Shown here: positions 60,952 to 64,000 of the stretch, piece by piece
How positions within the stretch are numbered: the stretch's first letter is position 1
Layout: every line of letters starts with the position of its first letter
Assembly (NCBI GenBank): GCA_046329515.1
Contig: JAXLUM010000002.1
Coordinates: 434,001-498,000 of the forward strand
DNA: 64,000 nt
DNA from: Bog-950 sp046329515
GTDB lineage: Bacteria > Bacteroidota > Bacteroidia > Chitinophagales > LD1
Direction of reading: 5' to 3'
Translations under genes and position numbers: made by a program
Notes under the pieces: model-generated
The model's input: the letters and a program-made list of their open reading frames with translations, nothing else
Database searches by the model: none
What the model was told of the DNA's origin: nothing

Positions 60952-62307
60952 TTAAATTATTTCCATATACCTTTTGGTTTCCCAATCGGTAACTACGCGC
61001 TGGTATTGGCGCCATTCCCATTCGCGGGTTTGCGTAAAGTGCTCTACAAATTTATCGCCGAATAACTCTTTCGCCACTTTGCTTTCTTTCATGGCCTGGG
61101 TTGCTTCCCATAGGTTGCGTGGTAAGGTGCCTTTGCTGGTATCACGGTAGCCATTGCCTTGCGTGGCTGGCTGCAATTTCATTTTGTTTTTAACACCATA
61201 TAGGCCCGCCGCCATACAGGCCGCCAGTGCCAGGTATGGGTTACTATCACTGCCCACCACTCGTGTTTCTACACGGGTAGATTTTGATGAGCCCGGTAAG
61301 GCTCGTAAGGCAACCGTACGGTTATCAATGGCCCAGGTTAAAGTAGTGGGAGCCCATGCGCCTTCCACCAAACGCTTATAGCTGTTTATGGTTGGTGCAA
61401 TCATTGGCAATATGTAAGGCAAACAATAAAGCTGGCCCGCCATATAGCTTTTCATCAGCTCGCTCATTTTGTCCTTACTCTTCTCCTCATAAAACAGGTT
61501 TTTCTTTCCTGCCTTATCCCAAAGGCTTTGGTGTACGTGGCCGCTGCAACCCGGCAAGTTCTCACTGATTTTTGCCATAAAGGTGGCCACTATACCGTGG
61601 CGGTAAGCAATCTCTTTGGTGCCGCTTTTAAAAAGTACGGCACGGTCCGCGCCTTCCAAAGGCTCGCCATACGTAATTGCCGCTTCATAAACACCGGGGC
61701 CGGTTTCGGTGTGCAAACCTTCCAAAGGCACATTAAACTTGCTCATGTCTTCAAACAGCGCAGTAAAGAAATCGTTACGCAAGGTGCTGCGCAGAATAGA
61801 ATAGCCGAACATATCCGGCGTTAAGGGTTTTAGTCCATTGTAGTTTTTATCGCGAAGGCTGGCCGGCGTTTCTTCAAAGTTGAACCACTCAAACTCCTGC
61901 GACATTACCATGCTGTAACCGGCTTTATCTACATCCTTTAAAACCTTGCGCAGTAATTGGCGCGGGCATACATACAATGGGTTACCTGCGTCGTCAATAA
62001 ACTCACCTAAAAAGAAGGGCACATCATTCTCCCAGGGTATCTTACGAAAGGTAGTTAAATCTATGCGGGCCTTGGCATCGGGGTAACCGCTATGCCAACC
62101 GGTGTAGGAGGTATTATCATAAGCCACATCGCCACTATCCCAGCCAAAAACCACATCACAAAAGCCAAAGTTGCTGTCTATTACAGAAAGAAATTTGTCT
62201 ACAGATATATATTTCCCTCTTAATATACCATCAATGTCTGTAATGGCTAGTTTTACCTTTTTAGAGGGATGTTTCTTTACGTACTCAATTATCTGTTTGG
62301 TTGTCAT
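60952..62307 (-). CDS. Glutamine synthetase-like gamma-glutamylamine ligase (PuuA/GlnA3/GlnA4 type)
   Basis: A 451-residue protein of the glutamine synthetase superfamily, without regulatory Tyr-adenylylation loop. The N-domain starts VKLAITDIDGILRGKYIS, and the catalytic domain has MSQEFEWF, SGHVHQSLWD, APTTLTWAIDNRTVALRAL and VETRVVGSDSNPYLALAACMA. The layout and 'DIDG..RGK' start resemble gamma-glutamylpolyamine or ethanolamide synthetases rather than ammonia-assimilating GlnA. Neighbours (permease, PuuD-like, alcohol and aldehyde dehydrogenases) support an amine-glutamylating role; which amine is not readable from sequence alone. Confidence 0.83.
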   Translation of the reverse strand: MTTKQIIEYVKKHPSKKVKLAITDIDGILRGKYISVDKFLSVIDSNFGFCDVVFGWDSGDVAYDNTSYTGWHSGYPDAKARIDLTTFRKIPWENDVPFFLGEFIDDAGNPLYVCPRQLLRKVLKDVDKAGYSMVMSQEFEWFNFEETPASLRDKNYNGLKPLTPDMFGYSILRSTLRNDFFTALFEDMSKFNVPLEGLHTETGPGVYEAAITYGEPLEGADRAVLFKSGTKEIAYRHGIVATFMAKISENLPGCSGHVHQSLWDKAGKKNLFYEEKSKDKMSELMKSYMAGQLYCLPYILPMIAPTINSYKRLVEGAWAPTTLTWAIDNRTVALRALPGSSKSTRVETRVVGSDSNPYLALAACMAAGLYGVKNKMKLQPATQGNGYRDTSKGTLPRNLWEATQAMKESKVAKELFGDKFVEHFTQTREWEWRQYQRVVTDWETKRYMEII

Positions 62308-62381
62308 ACGAATGGTATTGTCTTATTCAGAGAATGAAAATAGTTTTTTAACCAAGTCTTAAAACATTTATCTTACCGATT

Positions 62382-63629
62382 ATGAAAGCTGCAAAACTCA
62401 TAATTGCCACAGTGCTGCTATTGCTTTGTTTTACAGGCATTGCACAAAGTCTTTTTGTAAGCGCTTTTCCTATTGACCTACCAGATTGCCATGATAGCAC
62501 CGCCACGTTTAAAGCGTTTCCCTATGGAGCAAGCACAACTCCCACTTATCAATGGAGCAACGGAAGTACTAATGATACCGTAAGCGGCCTTTTACCGGGT
62601 ACCTATACTGTAACCATGACCAGCACTAACCCTGTAGGTATAGCAATTGATACTTTTACTGTTTATGCGTGGGCTACAACAACAATAACCACCTGGCCTG
62701 AATGTAACCATACACAGGACGGATGGTTGCAGGTAGAATACCAGAGCGTAAAAGCGCCGGTTTTGGTGGATTGGTACCGCAATGGGGTTTACAACTCTAA
62801 TTTCAACTATAACCAGTCCGCTTTTGTTCAGCTAAGTTCAATACAACACGGTAACTACACGGCTTATGTTACAGATGCTGATGGCTGCCACGACACGCTG
62901 GACGTAGTTGTTGCTGAAAACACCCCCATTGATTACTTCCACATTTACTTATCAGACAGTACCCTTTGTTGCGGCGATACTTCATTAGTATGGTTTTCAC
63001 CACCCGGCCTTCCGCTCTATAATTCGCCTTTTACATCAAGCGATACACTTACCGTTATGAATATGTGTTCGCACCTTTACTACCCTGATGGTTACTACAC
63101 CGTAGACTCTTTTGGTTGCGGAGGTGGCGGGGCGCTTCCTATTACGTATTACCAAATGCCCCCTACGTATGCTTGGGAATATGAAATTTTTACCAATGCC
63201 GATGGCGCCTTTTATGTCAATAGTGGCAACTCAAGCAGCTTTCAATGGTATTATAATAACAACCCAATAGCCGGGGCCGATAGTAATGTTTATATGCCTA
63301 CACAAGCGGGCAGCTATCACGTAGTGGAAACGAACCTGTTTGGCTGCACCAAATATTATGCTCCTGAAACATTTACTTCCGTAAGCAATACGCTGCTTAC
63401 AGGCATAAAAATTTTCCCAAACCCGGTTAGCGATTTGCTTTTTATAAATAGTGATAAGCCCATTGCTGAAGTTGAAGTGGTGGACGCGCTTGGAAAAGCA
63501 ATACCTGTTCAGGCGGTTAAGAGTAATGCTAACGAATACTTTATTCCTGTAAAGAAACTTACAGCCGGCCGCTACACGCTTCGTTTAGGGGAACAAACAG
63601 CCGGTTTTATAAAAACCACTGGCCGGTAA
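62382..63629 (+). CDS. Secreted T9SS cargo protein with PKD/SprB-like repeats
   Basis: A 415-residue protein with signal peptide (LIIATVLLLLCFTGIAQ). Ig/PKD-like repeats follow: TYQWSNGSTNDTVSGLLPGT, HGNYTAYVTDADGCHDTLDV, and FQWYYNNNPIAGADSNVY. The C-terminal ~85 residues (IKIFPNPVSDLLFINS to GRYTLRLGEQTAGFIKTTGR) are a type A sorting domain, so export by T9SS and processing by PorU are expected. Function unknown; adhesin-like. Its stop abuts that of the convergent permease gene. Confidence 0.82.
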   Translation: MKAAKLIIATVLLLLCFTGIAQSLFVSAFPIDLPDCHDSTATFKAFPYGASTTPTYQWSNGSTNDTVSGLLPGTYTVTMTSTNPVGIAIDTFTVYAWATTTITTWPECNHTQDGWLQVEYQSVKAPVLVDWYRNGVYNSNFNYNQSAFVQLSSIQHGNYTAYVTDADGCHDTLDVVVAENTPIDYFHIYLSDSTLCCGDTSLVWFSPPGLPLYNSPFTSSDTLTVMNMCSHLYYPDGYYTVDSFGCGGGGALPITYYQMPPTYAWEYEIFTNADGAFYVNSGNSSSFQWYYNNNPIAGADSNVYMPTQAGSYHVVETNLFGCTKYYAPETFTSVSNTLLTGIKIFPNPVSDLLFINSDKPIAEVEVVDALGKAIPVQAVKSNANEYFIPVKKLTAGRYTLRLGEQTAGFIKTTGR

Positions 63630-64000
63630 TTAACTGCGCAGCTTGTAAACAACAAAGGCCGCAGCAATAACCCCAAAGTAAATTACTGCCAGCAGCGGAT
63701 TGTACCAAACCATAGCTACAAGCGCTATACTTGCAATTACCAGCGCAATAATTGGAAACACAGGGTAAAGCGGTACATGGAAGGGGCGTTCCATATCGGG
63801 CTCTGTTTTGCGTAGCCGTATAAGGCTTACACAGGAAAATATGTAAAGGGTAATGGCCCCAAAAACAGAAATGGTAATAATATCGCCGGTGCGGCCGGTA
63901 AACAGCGCAGCAATACCAATTCCCATATTAAACAACAGCGCCCAATGCGGTGTGCTGAATTTTGGATTGATTTCGCCAAGTAGTTTTGGGAACTGCCCGC
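63630..64000 (-). CDS. Amino-acid/ethanolamine permease, C-terminal part (cut by window edge)
   Basis: The frame is open to the window edge, so only the last ~123 residues are present. Three or four membrane segments remain, preceded by INPKFSTPHWALL. The block ITISVFGAITLYIFSCVSLI, RLRKTEPDMERPFHVPLYPV and VWYNPLLAVIYFG matches the APC superfamily, most like ethanolamine permeases (Eat/EutH-unrelated) in my recollection. It would import an amine substrate for the adjacent glutamine synthetase-like enzyme 1.3 kb downstream. The true start is outside the window. Confidence 0.75.
   Translation of the reverse strand, partial: GQFPKLLGEINPKFSTPHWALLFNMGIGIAALFTGRTGDIITISVFGAITLYIFSCVSLIRLRKTEPDMERPFHVPLYPVFPIIALVIASIALVAMVWYNPLLAVIYFGVIAAAFVVYKLRS

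Noticed and set aside
1..64000. tRNA, rRNA, CRISPR arrays, riboswitches, transposases or prophage genes
   Set aside because: Looked for by eye (tRNA TTCRA arms, regularly spaced repeats, DDE or integrase motifs) and none could be supported; a tRNAscan or Rfam search would be decisive.

Overview
The window is a chromosomal segment of a Bacteroidota bacterium. The lineage call (Chitinophagia/Sphingobacteriia-like rather than a gut Bacteroidales) is an inference from gene content: type IX secretion (T9SS) and gliding genes (gldJ, porP/sprF, porU, porV, gldA, gldF, gldG), secreted proteins with C-terminal T9SS sorting domains, a eukaryote-type glycyl-tRNA synthetase, a long PurF and tryptophan 2,3-dioxygenase. 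Candidate promoters resemble the Bacteroidota TTG/TAnnTTTG type. The segment is densely coding with no gene-free stretch above 300 bases, and I saw no rRNA, tRNA, CRISPR array, prophage or transposase.

Layout. 1-7,845: end of a membrane protein, a DsbD redox pair, a TPR histidine kinase, two cation/proton antiporters and a Coq4-like protein. 7,940-10,289: a degenerate arginase-fold protein and an ECF sigma factor with its overlapping membrane partner. 10,293-24,752: the T9SS/gliding region, with murF and gldJ, porP, porU and porV, then the gldA-gldF-gldG-DUF4340 operon interrupted by a GxxExxY gene with its own repeat flanks. 24,882-36,466: lipoprotein, acetyltransferase, glyS, transporter, yicC, gmk, apaG, a BNR-repeat protein and rlmD. 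36,652-42,549: periplasmic chaperone/isomerase operon and moxR. 42,550-52,964: purF, an OmpA-type outer membrane protein, tryptophan dioxygenase, a GH5-like enzyme, a T9SS cargo protein and an acetyltransferase.

52,989-64,000 holds the most interesting combination: aldehyde dehydrogenase, PuuD-like gamma-glutamyl hydrolase, FucO-like iron alcohol dehydrogenase, PuuA-like glutamine synthetase and the C-terminus of an ethanolamine-type permease, all on the minus strand. Together these could form a gamma-glutamylation route for ethanolamine (ethanolamine -> gamma-glutamylethanolamide -> aldehyde -> gamma-glutamylglycine -> glutamate + glycine), as described around GlnA4 of Streptomyces coelicolor. 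Between them lies an unusual 751-residue fusion of a CrtC-like lipocalin domain to a polyprenyl diphosphate synthase.

Several genes are best started at GTG or TTG, or at an internal ATG ahead of a signal peptide or conserved N-terminus; these choices are explained per entry. All functions come from reading motifs and recalling families; no database search was possible.
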